From the IMG/VR virus record IMGVR_UViG_3300025849_000092, positions 1 through 37,437 of that record: 37,437 bases of DNA. One strand, 5' to 3'. The position numbers and the translations under genes are program-made. Source of the DNA: a virus. The notes beneath the pieces were generated by a model. The model worked only from the letters and a program-made list of their open reading frames with translations, was not told the origin of the DNA and made no database searches. Of the stretch, positions 7,558 to 16,949 are shown piece after piece. Positions within the stretch are counted from its first letter, which is position 1. Every line of letters starts with the position of its first letter.

Positions 7558-8547
7558 ATGGCTTATAACCAATCAGATCAGTTCTTTGAACCAAGTACTG
7601 ATACTAACGCTAACTTTGCGAACTCCGTCAGTGGTCAAAATAATTCGTTTTTCCTTCCCGCAGTCTACTCTAAAAAGGTTCTTAACTTCTTTAGAAAGGC
7701 TTCGGTTGTAGAAGCGATCACCAACACAGATTATGCTGGTGAGATTGCCGCTTTCGGAGATTCCGTAAAGATTATAAAAGAACCTGAAATCACTGTGTAC
7801 CAGTACGAACGTGGTGCAGACGTTACAGCTACTAAATTAACTGACCAAGAGTTGACTCTTGTAGTTGATACAGCTAACGCATTTAAATTCATCGTTGATG
7901 ATATTGAAACTTCAATGTCTCACGTGAACTTTAAAGAAGTTGCTAGTTCATCTGCAGCATATGCTCTTCGTGATGCTTATGATGAAGGTGTAATTGCTAC
8001 TATGTTCGCAGGTGTTTCTGCATCAAGTCCTAACCATATCCTTGGTTCTGACAACGCTACTGATTTAGCTGCAGGCACATTTGATGGAACTGGTAATCTT
8101 GACATCGGTTTTGCTTCAAGTGAACACGATCCTATTGACGTATTGTCACATATGGCTCGTTTGCTTGACGAACAGAACATTCCAGAAGAAGGTCGATGGT
8201 TCTTAGCATCACCTGATTTCTACGAAGTTCTTGCGAGTTCATCGTCAAAACTTTTGTCTGTTGATTATAACGCAGGTCAAGGTTCTATTAGAAATGGTCT
8301 AGTCTCAAGTGGGAAACTACGTGGATTCGATATGTACAAGTCAAACAACATTGCAAGCACAACTAATGCTGCTGGTAAATGTATTGCTGGTCATATGTCA
8401 TCTACAGCTACTGCTCAGACGATTACAAGTACTGAAGTATTGCGTGATCCTGATTCATTCGGTGACATTGTACGAGGACTCCACGTTTATGGATCCAAAG
8501 TACTCCGTGCTGATGCATTAGTTTCTGCTTTCTATGGTATTGACTAA
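7558..8547 (+). CDS. Major capsid protein
   Basis: A 329-residue protein placed after the scaffold, with a strong GGAGAAG ribosome site and its own terminator just downstream, both expected for the most abundant virion protein. The sequence is consistent with an HK97-fold podovirus coat: an N-arm-like start, FLPAVYSKKVLNFFRKASVV, GDSVKIIKEPEITVYQYERG (E-loop/P-domain-like), a long helix containing VASSSAAYALRDAYDEGVIA (spine-helix-like), and C-terminal FGDIVRGLHVYGSKVLRADA. Codon use looks richer in C-ending codons than the neighbours, consistent with high expression. It would self-assemble into the icosahedral shell around scaffold and portal. Confidence 0.93.
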   Translation: MAYNQSDQFFEPSTDTNANFANSVSGQNNSFFLPAVYSKKVLNFFRKASVVEAITNTDYAGEIAAFGDSVKIIKEPEITVYQYERGADVTATKLTDQELTLVVDTANAFKFIVDDIETSMSHVNFKEVASSSAAYALRDAYDEGVIATMFAGVSASSPNHILGSDNATDLAAGTFDGTGNLDIGFASSEHDPIDVLSHMARLLDEQNIPEEGRWFLASPDFYEVLASSSSKLLSVDYNAGQGSIRNGLVSSGKLRGFDMYKSNNIASTTNAAGKCIAGHMSSTATAQTITSTEVLRDPDSFGDIVRGLHVYGSKVLRADALVSAFYGID

Positions 8548-8555
8548 ATAGATTT

Positions 8556-8585
8556 GGGAGGTGTAAAAGCCTCCCTTTCTTTTTT
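8556..8585 (+). terminator. Rho-independent terminator after capsid gene
   Basis: GGGAGG (8556-8561) and CCTCCC (8570-8575) form a six-pair GC-rich stem with an eight-base loop, followed by TTTCTTTTTT. It begins nine bases after the capsid stop codon. It is the only textbook intrinsic terminator I found in the window and would adjust the level of capsid mRNA relative to the downstream tail genes. Confidence 0.9.
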
Positions 8586-8627
8586 AGAGTACAAATTTTA
8601 TTTTAAACGCAAACAAGGAGACATAAT

Positions 8628-9215
8628 ATGTCAAACCCAGTATTCAAAGTACGTGATACAGGGCGCAACTCAGCTCGAACAGTCGATGTTGGGCAAATTG
8701 CTGACAATATTTGCAACTCGTGGACTTCAGCTACTACAGGAACTATTGCAGTTACTGCTAACGCTACTTACGATGTTTCATTTACACAACCCGCTGATAC
8801 TATTATCAGAAATCTTATTGCCATTCCAGCAGGTAACATTGTTACAGCAGGAGCTTCAGGTGATGATGTTGATTTTGATTTAGGTACTGCAGCAGGTGGT
8901 GGTCAAATTATTGATGAAAAAGCTATCTTAGACGATGGTGGATCAGCAGTAACTTGGACAGCAAACGCACCTTTGTATATTATTCAAAACTCACACGGAC
9001 ACGCAGCTAACGCTTTTGTAGGTACAGGAGTAACAGCAGGTGTAGTCGGTGGCCCCGCAACTTCAGAAGCTATTGTTATAGCATCTACTTTGTATAGTGC
9101 TGCTGCTCGTACACTTCACGCTCGTCTTAAGCCACTAGCAAACGATCTTGCTACGGCAGCTACAACAGTTACTTACTTAGTAGAGTTTTTACATCTTGGC
9201 TCAACCCCTGATTAA
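8628..9215 (+). CDS. Putative head decoration / structural protein, 195 aa
   Basis: A 195-residue Ala/Thr/Gly/Val-rich protein with a strong AAGGAG site ahead of its ATG, lying between the capsid terminator and the tail-tube genes. The pattern is beta-rich (TTGTIAVTANATYDVSFTQP, TVTYLVEFLHLG) with no membrane segment, signal peptide or catalytic motif. Position and likely high expression suggest a minor capsid, decoration or head-fibre protein. That is inference; no family is recognised. Its isolated ribosome site implies expression separate from the tightly overlapped genes downstream. Confidence 0.75.
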   Translation: MSNPVFKVRDTGRNSARTVDVGQIADNICNSWTSATTGTIAVTANATYDVSFTQPADTIIRNLIAIPAGNIVTAGASGDDVDFDLGTAAGGGQIIDEKAILDDGGSAVTWTANAPLYIIQNSHGHAANAFVGTGVTAGVVGGPATSEAIVIASTLYSAAARTLHARLKPLANDLATAATTVTYLVEFLHLGSTPD

Positions 9216-9217
9216 AA

Positions 9218-9385
9218 ATGCCACAGTTAGGTAATGACAAAAATCCTATGATCCTAAATGGCTCTAGTAAGCCTAAAAGCACTAGAGTCTTAGGATTGTT
9301 AGGTAGCGCATATTCTGGCGAAGCAAAGCAGAAATACGCTGATAACTATGATCGTATATTTGGTAAAAAGAAAAAGGGTAAGTAA
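9218..9385 (+). CDS. Small basic protein, 55 aa
   Basis: From ATG 9218, two bases after the previous stop codon, to TAA 9383-9385, which overlaps the next ATG (TAATG). It encodes 55 residues: a polar N-terminus, VLGLLGSAYSGEAKQKYADN in the middle and a Lys-rich tail ending KKKKGK. There is no clear upstream ribosome site, but the coupling to the tail tubular gene supports translation. The function is unknown; a small head-completion or connector-associated peptide is possible from position. Confidence 0.6.
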   Translation: MPQLGNDKNPMILNGSSKPKSTRVLGLLGSAYSGEAKQKYADNYDRIFGKKKKGK

Positions 9386-10152
9386 TGGCTACAACGTATA
9401 TGACATTAACAAATGAAGTTCTTAGAGAGCTTAACGAAGTTCAATTAACTTCTGCAAACTTTTCAGATGCTGTAGGAATACAGGCATTTGTAAAAGAATC
9501 CATTAATAAATCATTAAACGATATAGCTAATGAAGAACCACAATTACCTTTCTTTTCTGCAGGAGTTAGTGGCGGTACAGATCCATTTTACGGTAATGTT
9601 ACAGTAGCATCAGTAGCAGGACAGCGTTGGTATACTCTCAAAGCAGATAGTTCTAGTATTACTACAGACTATTCTTCTATAGATTGGGATGATTTTTATA
9701 TAACTACAATTAGTGTGTCAGGCGAATCTGCACCTTTTGTATCTAAAGGTTTAAAGTTTATATCTCTTTCAGATTGGACAAGGTATTTAAGAGATTCAGA
9801 AAATGCAGACGATGCTGATTCACAAAACTATGGAGAGCCTAAGTACGTAATTCGTAGTCCAGATCATCGTAAGTTTGGTCTTAGTCCTATACCAGATAAA
9901 GTATATAATGTACATTTCTATGCGTTCAGCGCACCTACAGAGCTTTCTGCACACGGAGATGCTATAGTCTTTCCAGATCAGTATGCTTCTGTTATCACAG
10001 CAAGAACACGATATTATGTACATCAGTTTAAAGAAAGTTTACAACAGGCAGCTTTTGCGTTAGATGATTATAAGAAAGGTATAAAAAGAATGAAATCTAA
10101 TCTTATTAATCCACAACCTAAAGATATGTCAGACGATAGGATTTATTTCTAA
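9385..10152 (+). CDS. Tail tubular protein A-like (T7 gp11 adaptor)
   Basis: A 255-residue protein resembling the T7 gp11/P22 gp4-type adaptor: an N-terminal helical bundle (TLTNEVLRELNEVQLTSANF, QAFVKESINKSLNDIANEEP), a beta domain in the middle (VSGESAPFVSKGLKFISLSD), YGEPKYVIRSPDHRKFGLSP with YNVHFYAFSAPTELSAHGD, and a C-terminal helical section (RTRYYVHQFKESLQQAAFAL). It would form the ring between portal and tail nozzle. It is coupled to both neighbours through TAATG overlaps. The pairing with the larger beta-rich gene downstream is the usual podovirus order. Confidence 0.85.
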   Translation: MATTYMTLTNEVLRELNEVQLTSANFSDAVGIQAFVKESINKSLNDIANEEPQLPFFSAGVSGGTDPFYGNVTVASVAGQRWYTLKADSSSITTDYSSIDWDDFYITTISVSGESAPFVSKGLKFISLSDWTRYLRDSENADDADSQNYGEPKYVIRSPDHRKFGLSPIPDKVYNVHFYAFSAPTELSAHGDAIVFPDQYASVITARTRYYVHQFKESLQQAAFALDDYKKGIKRMKSNLINPQPKDMSDDRIYF

Positions 10153-11768
10153 TGGCAGCTTCGCAACCCTTTTCAGTTGCGTTGCAAGGCGGTTTAGATA
10201 AGTCTAGTAATTCATTAGAGCTTTTACAAACTCCGGGAAAAGCAACAAGATTAAAAAATTTTGAAGTCTCTACAAAAGGTGGGTATAGGCGTATTAATGG
10301 CTATACACAGCTAGGTGACGGTACAAGACCTAATAGTTCTAATGAAATACTAGGTTTACACGTTTACGCAGACGGTGTTATAGCTTGTTCAGGAACTAAT
10401 ATATACTTTAGTCAAGATGGTGATAGTTGGTTACAGATTAATAAAGCTAGTGTTGATGCTGGTGGGGATAACTATACAGCCTTTACAGGGCGTAGTGCTT
10501 TAGCTAGAACATCACAAAGCAAAGCAAGTTTTGCAACCTTTGAAGGCAATACAGTATACGGTGAAGTTGTAATTACTGACGAAGGCTCTGGAGTAAAACC
10601 TTTTTATTTTAAAATGACAGGTACAGATTCTGATATAACAAACAGAACTTTTTTTGCTAAAGAAATAACAGTAAGCGGTACACACTATCCTAAGTTTTGT
10701 GTAATCCACGATAAACATTTAGTAGTTGCAGGCGCAGCTACAGCTTTGAACACTATCTTTTATAGTTCTACAAGTGATATAGAATCTTTTACAGGCGGGG
10801 GTTCGGGTAGTATTGTATTAGACGATCAAGTAGTTGGTCTTAAATCTTTCCGTGATGAACTTTTTATATTCTGTAAAAACTCTATATATAAGTTACAGAA
10901 CATAAATAACTCAAGTACTATAGCTATTGTACCAGTTACTAAAAACGTAGGTTGTGTAGATGGTAAAACTATACAGGAATTTGCAGGTGACTTAATCTTC
11001 TTAGCTCCTGATGGTTTTAGAACCATTGCAGGTACTGCTAGAATTGGTGACGTTGAACTTGGAACTATTAGTAAAGCTATACAGCCTCTTATAAATGATA
11101 TTTTTAGTAGTACAATTACTTCTGAATATAGCAGTGTAGTACTTAGAGATAAGTCTCAATATAGAATGTACTACAGTGCTTCAAATGCTTCAACAACTAA
11201 TTCAAAAGGAATTATAGGAACTCTTACAGCTAGAGGTTTTGAATGGGCAGAAGTACAAGGAATACAAGCTCCTGCAGTAGCTTCTGGATTTAATTATTCA
11301 GGAAAAGAAAAAATATATCACGGAGACAGAGACGGATATATTTACAATCACGATACAGGAAATAGTTTTAATCCTGCAGGAACTGAAACAAACGTAGAAG
11401 CAGAATATCAATCTCCAGATTTTGATTACGGAGACTTTGGAACTTTAAAAACTTTAGATCACATTAAAGTTTCTGTATTTCCAGAAGGATCTGTAGAGCC
11501 AACACTTAGAGTTAGGTTTGATTATGATAGTACAGACAGACTTCAGCCAACAGATGTAGGAATAATATCAGCAACTCCTTCTATATTTGGAGATTCATCA
11601 GCAGTATTTGGTACAAGTACTTTTGGTGCGCCAGAACAACCTTTAGTAAGAGCTACATTAACAGGAAGTGGACATAGTAACTTCTTTAAAATATTTAGTA
11701 ACGATACAAATGCTCCTTACACAGTAAATGGCTTATACGTAAATTACAGACCATCGGGAAGACAATAA
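10152..11768 (+). CDS. Tail nozzle / stabilisation protein (T7 gp12-like position)
   Basis: A 538-residue beta-rich protein that overlaps the preceding stop by TAATG. The N-terminus (GGLDKSSNSLELLQTPGKAT, LKNFEVSTKGGYRRINGYTQ) is typical of phage tail beta-propeller proteins in which a list of parameters or loops is followed by repeated blades. The blades include GLHVYADGVIACSGTNIYFS, DQVVGLKSFRDELFIFCKNS and DLIFLAPDGFRTIAGTARIG. The C-terminal part is beta-sandwich-like. Together with the gp11-like gene it should form the short tail tube and nozzle. The exact match (T7 gp12 versus P22 gp10-like) cannot be settled by eye. Confidence 0.8.
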   Translation: MAASQPFSVALQGGLDKSSNSLELLQTPGKATRLKNFEVSTKGGYRRINGYTQLGDGTRPNSSNEILGLHVYADGVIACSGTNIYFSQDGDSWLQINKASVDAGGDNYTAFTGRSALARTSQSKASFATFEGNTVYGEVVITDEGSGVKPFYFKMTGTDSDITNRTFFAKEITVSGTHYPKFCVIHDKHLVVAGAATALNTIFYSSTSDIESFTGGGSGSIVLDDQVVGLKSFRDELFIFCKNSIYKLQNINNSSTIAIVPVTKNVGCVDGKTIQEFAGDLIFLAPDGFRTIAGTARIGDVELGTISKAIQPLINDIFSSTITSEYSSVVLRDKSQYRMYYSASNASTTNSKGIIGTLTARGFEWAEVQGIQAPAVASGFNYSGKEKIYHGDRDGYIYNHDTGNSFNPAGTETNVEAEYQSPDFDYGDFGTLKTLDHIKVSVFPEGSVEPTLRVRFDYDSTDRLQPTDVGIISATPSIFGDSSAVFGTSTFGAPEQPLVRATLTGSGHSNFFKIFSNDTNAPYTVNGLYVNYRPSGRQ

Positions 11769-11789
11769 CAATAAAGAGAGAATTAAATT

Positions 11790-14700
11790 ATGGCTCAAAC
11801 ATATACTAGACAAAGTTCGATAGCTGATGGGGATACTATCACCGCTGCGTTGTTCAATAACGAATATAATCAACTCTTAAATGCGTTTGCTTACAGCTCA
11901 AGCAGTGCTTCATCTACAGGACACAGACACGATGGCTCTACTGCACAAGGTGGTAATATTCATACTATTGGTGATTTAGATTTTTTAAATAAAATAGTTG
12001 TAGACAGTACTAACAATCGTTGGGGAGTCTTTGTAGAAGTATCTAGTGCAGCCGTAGAACAAGTAAGAATCTCTGATGGTGTAGTATCTCCTGTTACAGA
12101 CAGTGACGTTGATCTTGGTACAAGCTCGTTATATTTTAAAAATGCTTACATAGATGCTATTACTACTACAGGTAACGTAGCTGTAGGTGGTAATTTAACT
12201 GTTACAGGTACTACGACATTTAACGGTGGTACACTGACTCTTGGTGATTCTGCTGCAGACAACGTAGTCTTTGGTGCAGATGTTGACTCTAATATTATAC
12301 CTGACGATGATGGTGCGTATGATCTAGGTAGCTCTTCACAGGAATGGAGAGATATATACATAGACGGTACAGCACACATTGATACGCTAGACGTAGATGT
12401 AAACGCTACCGTTGCAGGTACACTTGGAGTAACTGGCATAGCTACTTTTACTGATGATATTATTATTGGTGATGGTAAAACTATCGGTTCTGCTTCAGAT
12501 GTTGACGCTATAACAATAGCAGCTAATGGTCAGCTTACACTTACACAAACACTTATTGGTACAGCGTTAGACATTAGCGGTGACATTGATGTAGATGGTA
12601 CAACTAATCTAGATGTAGTCGATATTGACGGAGCTGTAGATATGGCTAGTACGCTTGCGGTTGCAGGAGTATTAACAGGAGCTTCTTTAGATATTTCAGG
12701 TGACATTGATATTGATGGTACATCTAACCTTGACATTGTAGACATAGATGGAGCTGTAGATATGGCTACGACACTTGCAGTCGCAGGTAACGTAGACTTT
12801 AACGGTGATTTAGATGTTGACGGCACTACAAACCTAGACGTAGTAGACATAGATGGTGCTGTAGATATGGCCTCAACCCTGGCGGTTGCAGGTGTTTTAA
12901 CAGGCGCATCTCTAGATATTAGTGGTGATATAGACATAGACGGTACGTCAAACTTAGACATAGTTGATATTGATGGTGCAGTTGATATGGCTACTACACT
13001 TACAGTTGGTGGTGAAATAACAGCAGCTAGTTTAGATATATCAGGCAACGTAGACATTGACGGTACACTTGAAACAGATGCACTATCTTTAAACGGTACA
13101 ACAGTTACAGCTACTGCAGCAGACATAAATTTAATAGACGGCATAACTAACGGAACAGTTATAGCAAGTAAAGCAATCGTTACAGATGCTAACATAGACA
13201 TAACTGGTGGTAGAAATATTACTATTAGTGGTGAGTTAGATGCTGCAACCTTAGACATATCAGGTGATGCAGACATAGACGGTACTTTAGAAGCCGATGC
13301 AATTACTGTAAATGGTACAGCTTTGGCAAGTGTTATTGCAGGAACTACAGTAACTAACGCTACAACTGCTGCAGTGGCTACAACAGTTACTATTACAGAT
13401 AACGAAAGCACTAACGAAAACAACGCTATTGTCTTTACAGCAGGTGGAGACTTAGACGGTGGTAACTTAGGTTTAGAATCAGATGGTGATTTAAAATACA
13501 ATCCAAGTACAGGTACTCTTTCTGCAACTAATATTTCAGTTAGTGGTACACTTAGTACTGTAGACTCAGTTACTATGAGTGCTAACAACGCTGTTGTATT
13601 TGAAGGTGCTACTGCTGATGCACACGAAACTACACTTACTATTGTAGATGCTACTGCTGATAGAACAATTACTTTACCTAACGTATCAGGTACAGTTCCT
13701 GTATTAGCTGCAGCAAGTAATACTCAGGTTACTTCTACTCCTGAAGAGCTTAATGCCTTAGACGGCATCACAGCCGTAGTAGGAGAGCTTAATGCTCTAG
13801 ACATAGGTAGTACAGCAATAGGTACGGCAGTAGCTTCTAAAGCTGTTATATTGGACTCTAACAAAGATTATACAGGTATTAGAAACTTAACTATTACAGG
13901 TGAACTAGACGGTGCAACTCTAGATATTTCAGGAGATGCTGATATAGATGGTACTACTAACCTAGATGTCGTAGATATTGATGGTGCTGTAGATATGGCT
14001 TCTACATTAACATTAGCGGGTAATGCTGATTTTAATGGTGATCTTGATGTTGATGGAACTACAAATCTTGATGTTGTTGATATAGATGGAGCTGTTGATA
14101 TGGCAAGCACATTAGCTGTTTCAGGATTACTTACTGCTAATGCAAACATCACTTTGGCTGGCACAACCCCAACACTAACAATAGGTGATGCTGGTGCAGA
14201 AGATACTAAAATCGTTTTTGATGGCAATGCGCAAGATTATTACATAGGTCTTGATGATTCTGCTGATAAAATGGTCATCGGTGTTGGTTCGACAGTTGGT
14301 ACAAATCCAACTATTACATTTGATGAATCACAAAATTTCGTAATAGCTGGAACTATGAACTTGTTAGGGTTTACAGGTTCTAAAGCAAACTTCACAAATA
14401 GTATGCTTATCAGCAACGATGCTGGCACAGGTACTTTAAGTACAGCAAACAACAATACAGGTTTCGGTCATCAAGTATTTAATGTTTTAACAACAGGCGA
14501 TGGTAATACTGGTGTTGGTGCAGATGTTTTATCAGCAAACACTTCTGGGGCAAATAACACAGGTGTTGGCTTAGATGTTTTAAAAGCAAACACCACAGGT
14601 ACACTTAACGTAGCAGTAGGTTCAAATGCATTAGATGCAAATACTACTGGTAATTTTAACGCTACACTTGGATATAACACTTTAGGTTCAAATACAACAG

Positions 14701-16370
14701 GGGACGCAAACGTAGCGATTGGATATAGCGCTTTAAGTTCAAACACCACCGCTAACAACAACGTAGCTATTGGTAATGACTCTATGGGTGCTAATACTAC
14801 AGGTACTTCTAATGTTGCTGTTGGGCAAGGCTCGTTAGCAGCTAACACCACAGCTTCTAACAACACAGCCGTTGGTGTATCTGCTTTAACAGCAAACACC
14901 ACTGGTGATTATAATACAGCAATTGGTCAACTGTCTTTAACTACTAACACTACTGGACGCTTTAACGTGGCTTCAGGTGTTGATGCTCTCAGAAGAAACA
15001 CTACTGGTTCATTCAACACAGCAACAGGATACACAGCTTTAGAGGATAACACCACAGCAGATAGTAACACAGCTTATGGCGCTTATGCTTTAGGAGCAAA
15101 CACCACGGGTACTGAAAACGTAGCAGTTGGTGCCAATGCCTTAGACGCTAATACAACAGCAAGTTATAACACCGCAGTTGGTCGAGATGCTTTAGGAGCA
15201 AACACGACAGGTAACACTAATACAGCAGTTGGAAGAGTGGCTTTATTATCAAACACCACAGGTGCATCTAACACAGCAGTTGGTCAAGGTGCTTTAGAAT
15301 CAAACACCACAGGAACATTAAACGTAGCAGTTGGTGCCAATGCCTTAGACGCAAACACCACAGGAATAACAAATGTAGCTATTGGTAATGTTGCTTTAGG
15401 AGCGAATACTACTGCAAATAATAATACTGCGGTGGGTTATAATTCTTTAGCAGTAAACACCACAGGACACGAAAATACTGCCGTTGGTACTGTTTCTTTA
15501 GACGCTAATACAACTGGGGATTTAAATACAGCCTTAGGCTATGGTGCTTTATCAGCAAACACTACAGCAGATGAGAACACAGCAGTTGGTTATCACGCTT
15601 TAGTAGCAAACACCACAGGTACAAGAAACGTGTGCGTGGGTGCTAATGCAATGCTTTCAAACTTAACTGGTGGTAGTAACACAGCATTGGGTTGGGGAGC
15701 TTTACAAGTCAACACAGTATCTAACAATACCGCGCTAGGCACTAAGGCTTTATTTAATAACTCCACAGGTACACAGAACACGGCAGTAGGTAGTTTGTGT
15801 GGAGACAATATTACTACTGGTGACCTTAATACAATGATTGGCTACAATGTTGGCAATAGTGCTGTTGATGTAGACCAAGAAATAGTAATTGGCAGCAATA
15901 TTAATGGAGGAGGAACTAACACAGTCAGAATAGGTACATCTGCTGGTAATGCTACTTTATCATTAGATGGTTCAGATACTTCTTGGGCAGCTGCTTCTGA
16001 TTTAAGACTAAAAAAAGATATAGCAGATTCAACAGTTGGTCTTAGTTTTATTAAAGCTTTAAGACCTGTTACTTTTAAATGGAACGCTAAAAATGCTATT
16101 GCTAATAGCTTACCTCAGTATGATGCAGATTCTTCTGATCCAGTATACGGATCAGGTAAAGCTCATCACGGTTTTATAGCTCAAGAAGTTAAAACAGTTA
16201 TTGATGCACATTCAGATGTAGCAAACGGACATAACCTTTGGAATACTGATTTAGATGGAACACAACAAGTTGCACAAGGAGCATTAGTACCTATCCTAGT
16301 CAAAGCCATCCAAGAACAAAACACATTAATTGAAGCATTAACCGCACGAATTACAACCTTAGAAGGATAA
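11790..16370 (+). CDS. Large tail fibre with two repeat arrays and S74 chaperone domain
   Basis: A 1526-residue receptor-binding fibre candidate. The N-terminal ~200 residues (DGDTITAALFNNEYNQLLNA; RHDGSTAQGGNIHTIGDLDF) look like a virion-attachment region. Residues ~260-780 contain repeated DGTTNLDVVDIDGAVDMAST-type beta units. Residues ~899-1356 are about 27 copies of a 17-residue unit, consensus ANTTGxxNxAxGxxAL, suggestive of a trimeric beta-roll as in YadA-type heads. The C-terminus has SDLRLKKDI (S1403) and GFIAQEVK, the signature of the intramolecular chaperone (Peptidase_S74), which trims itself off after trimerisation. The N-terminal DLRLKKD placement predicts release of ~124 residues. 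Host-range function is inferred. Confidence 0.9.
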   Translation: MAQTYTRQSSIADGDTITAALFNNEYNQLLNAFAYSSSSASSTGHRHDGSTAQGGNIHTIGDLDFLNKIVVDSTNNRWGVFVEVSSAAVEQVRISDGVVSPVTDSDVDLGTSSLYFKNAYIDAITTTGNVAVGGNLTVTGTTTFNGGTLTLGDSAADNVVFGADVDSNIIPDDDGAYDLGSSSQEWRDIYIDGTAHIDTLDVDVNATVAGTLGVTGIATFTDDIIIGDGKTIGSASDVDAITIAANGQLTLTQTLIGTALDISGDIDVDGTTNLDVVDIDGAVDMASTLAVAGVLTGASLDISGDIDIDGTSNLDIVDIDGAVDMATTLAVAGNVDFNGDLDVDGTTNLDVVDIDGAVDMASTLAVAGVLTGASLDISGDIDIDGTSNLDIVDIDGAVDMATTLTVGGEITAASLDISGNVDIDGTLETDALSLNGTTVTATAADINLIDGITNGTVIASKAIVTDANIDITGGRNITISGELDAATLDISGDADIDGTLEADAITVNGTALASVIAGTTVTNATTAAVATTVTITDNESTNENNAIVFTAGGDLDGGNLGLESDGDLKYNPSTGTLSATNISVSGTLSTVDSVTMSANNAVVFEGATADAHETTLTIVDATADRTITLPNVSGTVPVLAAASNTQVTSTPEELNALDGITAVVGELNALDIGSTAIGTAVASKAVILDSNKDYTGIRNLTITGELDGATLDISGDADIDGTTNLDVVDIDGAVDMASTLTLAGNADFNGDLDVDGTTNLDVVDIDGAVDMASTLAVSGLLTANANITLAGTTPTLTIGDAGAEDTKIVFDGNAQDYYIGLDDSADKMVIGVGSTVGTNPTITFDESQNFVIAGTMNLLGFTGSKANFTNSMLISNDAGTGTLSTANNNTGFGHQVFNVLTTGDGNTGVGADVLSANTSGANNTGVGLDVLKANTTGTLNVAVGSNALDANTTGNFNATLGYNTLGSNTTGDANVAIGYSALSSNTTANNNVAIGNDSMGANTTGTSNVAVGQGSLAANTTASNNTAVGVSALTANTTGDYNTAIGQLSLTTNTTGRFNVASGVDALRRNTTGSFNTATGYTALEDNTTADSNTAYGAYALGANTTGTENVAVGANALDANTTASYNTAVGRDALGANTTGNTNTAVGRVALLSNTTGASNTAVGQGALESNTTGTLNVAVGANALDANTTGITNVAIGNVALGANTTANNNTAVGYNSLAVNTTGHENTAVGTVSLDANTTGDLNTALGYGALSANTTADENTAVGYHALVANTTGTRNVCVGANAMLSNLTGGSNTALGWGALQVNTVSNNTALGTKALFNNSTGTQNTAVGSLCGDNITTGDLNTMIGYNVGNSAVDVDQEIVIGSNINGGGTNTVRIGTSAGNATLSLDGSDTSWAAASDLRLKKDIADSTVGLSFIKALRPVTFKWNAKNAIANSLPQYDADSSDPVYGSGKAHHGFIAQEVKTVIDAHSDVANGHNLWNTDLDGTQQVAQGALVPILVKAIQEQNTLIEALTARITTLEG
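12591..12953 (+). repeat. Protein-identical fibre repeat, recoded at DNA level
   Basis: Two 46-codon segments, 12591-12728 and 12816-12953, encode exactly the same residues but differ synonymously at 29 of 46 codons by my count. Related DGTxNLDxVDIDGAVDMA units continue at 12691-12780, 12916-13010 and 13920-14115. Confidence 0.85.
14484..15857 (+). repeat. 51-bp tandem repeat array (about 27 units) in fibre gene
   Basis: The array encodes 17-residue units with consensus ANTTGxxNxAxGxxAL. One unit near the end is 16 residues long. Some units share long identical DNA: a 32-base block at 15117-15148 recurs at 15321-15352, exactly four units (204 bases) away, which points to recent duplication or recombination. 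Confidence 0.9.
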
Positions 16371-16374
16371 AACA

Positions 16375-16677
16375 ATGGCACAAACAGTAGCAGAAGTGTT
16401 AAGCGCGGCAACCGATAGCGTCACCGTAATTAACGATATTAATACCAATGGCACAGCATCAGATTATGTTTCCGCATCCGATCTATCTGCGGGAGTTACA
16501 CAAGCCGATGCAAACGCTAGAGTAAAAGCAAACGTAGATCATTTATCTACAGTCTTGGCTTATGCACCAGTAGATTCAGATGATGATACGCCAGATGTAG
16601 CTGGGGCAAGTGATGATAAATCATCTTACACCACAGCAATTAGCACTGGTAATACTTATATTTCTAACAATAGTTAA
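16375..16677 (+). CDS. Hypothetical Ala/Asp/Ser-rich protein, 100 aa
   Basis: A 100-residue acidic protein just after the fibre stop, with AGGATAA (the end of the fibre gene) serving as a plausible ribosome site. It has no signal peptide, membrane segment or recognised motif. The composition (Ala, Asp, Ser, Thr, Val) and the segment AGVTQADANARVKANVDHLS suggest a mixed helical fold. Because it is adjacent to the fibre it may be a fibre-associated or assembly protein, but nothing in the sequence proves it. Confidence 0.7.
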   Translation: MAQTVAEVLSAATDSVTVINDINTNGTASDYVSASDLSAGVTQADANARVKANVDHLSTVLAYAPVDSDDDTPDVAGASDDKSSYTTAISTGNTYISNNS

Positions 16678-16701
16678 TCAACTATCTATAGGTAAAAAAG
16701 T

Positions 16702-16941
16702 ATGGATATGGAAACTTGGAACATACTTATAACTTTAGTCATAGCTCCTGTAGTCTATAGTATTCGACAGAACTTTGTAGAGCTTAAAAGAATTGACGTA
16801 CTCTTAAACAAGACTAGAGAAGAAGTAGCTAGGACTTATGTAACTAAAGACGAAATGGAAAGCAGTATGGATCGTGTGATGCGTATGCTCAGTAAACTGG
16901 AAACAAAACTTGATAAGCTTTTTGAAGTTAAAACTAACTAG
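16702..16941 (+). CDS. Small membrane-anchored coiled-coil protein, 79 aa
   Basis: An N-terminal hydrophobic segment (WNILITLVIAPVVYSI, residues ~5-20) is followed by a charged coiled coil (ELKRIDVLLNKTREEVARTY and MESSMDRVMRMLSKLETKLD). One membrane anchor plus a cytoplasmic or periplasmic coil is a common form among phage accessory membrane proteins and some holin-associated proteins (XhlA-like in outline). Similar layouts recur at 30267 and 30729. It sits between fibre and ejection-protein genes. A second in-frame ATG at 16708 is possible. A function in lysis or ejection is speculative. Confidence 0.75.
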   Translation: MDMETWNILITLVIAPVVYSIRQNFVELKRIDVLLNKTREEVARTYVTKDEMESSMDRVMRMLSKLETKLDKLFEVKTN

Positions 16942-16949
16942 GAATTAAT

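Noticed and set aside
12530-13588. 352-codon open frame on the - strand within the fibre gene
   Set aside because: It mirrors the DNA-level repetition of the fibre's Asp/Gly/Thr-rich repeats, whose codons give no antisense stops. It has no ribosome site, and the Ser/Val/Pro/Ala composition is explained by the complement.
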